A stretch of 7,084 nucleotides of DNA, taken from an uncultured Psychrobacillus sp. GTDB lineage: Bacteria > Bacillota > Bacilli > Bacillales_A > Planococcaceae. The notes under the pieces are model-generated. The model saw only the letters and a program-made list of their open reading frames with translations. It was not told the origin of the DNA and searched no databases. Both the position numbers and the translations under genes were made by a program. The DNA is taken from NCBI GenBank assembly GCA_934234185.1, contig CAKQHO010000147.1, positions 1-7,084 of the forward strand. Reading direction: 5' to 3'. Positions 6,843 through 7,084 of the stretch are shown in pieces. The first letter of the stretch is position 1, and every line of letters begins with the position of its first letter.

Positions 6843-6870
6843 ATTATACCTTAGATTGCCTCAAAGTCGA
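6843..6870 (-). promoter_or_regulatory. Sigma-A-like promoter of the cobalamin operon
   Basis: On the minus strand a perfect TATAAT -10 box (6843-6848) is preceded by TCGACT (6865-6870, 4/6 to TTGACA) with a 16-base spacer. Transcription would start near 6836, about 20 nt before the P1 helix of the riboswitch. This gives a leader of about 265 nt ahead of btuF. The -10 is strong; the -35 is only moderate. Confidence 0.7.
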
Positions 6871-6901
6871 CAAGAAAAGCATAAACGACTATTTCTTCCC
6901 C

Positions 6902-7005
6902 GACAAGCAAAAGGGGGGAGGCTAGGAGGTCCCCAGCCACCACAGCCGGCTCCCATTTGACCTCGGGAATATGGCTATGGACAATAAAAACACCATGAAC
7001 ACTGG
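6902..7005 (-). repeat. Diverged intergenic repeat, copy B
   Basis: This shares TATGGACAATAAAAA (6976-6990) and flanking similarity with 2343-2483, in the same orientation. Like copy A it has G/C runs (GGGGGG at 6913-6918, CCCC at 6931-6934) and an ACCTC..GGG block (6960-6967). The minus-strand GGGGACC...CCCCCC with UUUU after it (about 6909-6934) could be a weak hairpin. Boundaries are by eye. Small frames crossing it (plus 6971-7018, 15 aa; minus 6851-7015, 54 aa) lack good start signals and are not called. The rest of 6871-7040 shows no convincing gene. Confidence 0.42.
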
Positions 7006-7040
7006 GAGTGGGCACTGAAAAAGTCCATTAAATATTAACA

Positions 7041-7081
7041 GTGAGTATGTGAATGAGATCTGGTCACATACTCACTTTTTT
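7041..7081 (+). terminator. Strong plus-strand intrinsic terminator with no visible upstream gene
   Basis: GTGAGTATGTGA (7041-7052) and TCACATACTCAC (7064-7075) form a perfect 12-bp stem with an 11-base loop, followed by six T residues (7076-7081). The U tract is on the plus strand only; the minus-strand continuation is UGUUAAUAUUU, which is weaker. No plus-strand gene precedes it in the window, so it ends either a short non-coding transcript or stray transcription. It could also act weakly for a minus-strand gene that ends beyond the right edge. Confidence 0.85.
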
Positions 7082-7084
7082 ATA

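Noticed and set aside
6851..7015. 54-codon minus-strand frame upstream of the B12 promoter, beginning GTG
   Set aside because: No ribosome binding site or recognisable family; it crosses the repeat copy and the -35 region. Probably an open frame by chance in G/C-rich repeat sequence.
7010..7026. Minus-strand GGACTTTTTCAGTGCCC resembling an IS terminal repeat
   Set aside because: No paired end or transposase nearby, and only loose similarity to 121-134; not enough to call an insertion element.
1..7084. CRISPR arrays, tRNA or rRNA genes, phage attachment sites
   Set aside because: Looked for and not seen: no regularly spaced repeats, no cloverleaf with a TTCRANNC loop that I could support, and no rRNA-like segments.

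Overview
The window looks like chromosomal DNA of a low-GC, Gram-positive Bacillales bacterium (Bacillaceae/Planococcaceae type; the genus is not resolved). This rests on AT-rich sequence, AGGAGG-type ribosome binding sites, sigma-A-like promoters, a lipoprotein solute-binding protein, and a gene order matching the Bacillus subtilis yvrC-yvrB-yvrA-yvqK locus. All substantial genes are on the minus strand.

Layout from left to right. Positions 1-95 hold the 3' end of a plus-strand reading frame that resembles the C-terminus of an IS1182-family transposase, cut by the window edge. A hairpin terminator (156-180) separates it from a large c-di-GMP-type membrane protein (192-2198, minus): an MHYT sensor, a degenerate GGDEF domain and an apparently intact EAL domain, with its own sigma-A-like promoter at 2278-2306. 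Next is a non-coding stretch that contains one copy of a diverged repeat. Then comes the main feature, a four-gene minus-strand cobalamin (vitamin B12) uptake and salvage operon read from 6572 down to 2554: btuF, btuC, a btuD-cbiZ fusion, and a PduO-type ATP:corrinoid adenosyltransferase (yvqK). It is closed by a strong terminator at 2517-2545.

The operon is preceded by a sigma-A-like promoter (6843-6870), a cobalamin riboswitch aptamer (6705-6815) and an intrinsic terminator (6597-6625). Together these form a transcription-attenuation leader that should shut the operon off when cobalamin is plentiful. The genes form one scheme. BtuF captures corrinoids outside the cell and BtuC plus the BtuD domain import them. 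YvqK adds the adenosyl group, and the CbiZ domain hydrolyses adenosylcobinamide to adenosylcobyric acid, so incomplete or foreign corrinoids can be rebuilt. The adenosylated product is also a likely ligand of the riboswitch.

The right end (6871-7084) has no convincing gene. It holds a second copy of the diverged repeat and a strong plus-strand terminator (7041-7081) with no visible plus-strand gene ahead of it. Most of the window is a well-understood system. The points most worth a second look are the riboswitch switching geometry, the repeat pair flanking the operon and the orphan terminator. I do not see a clearly novel system.
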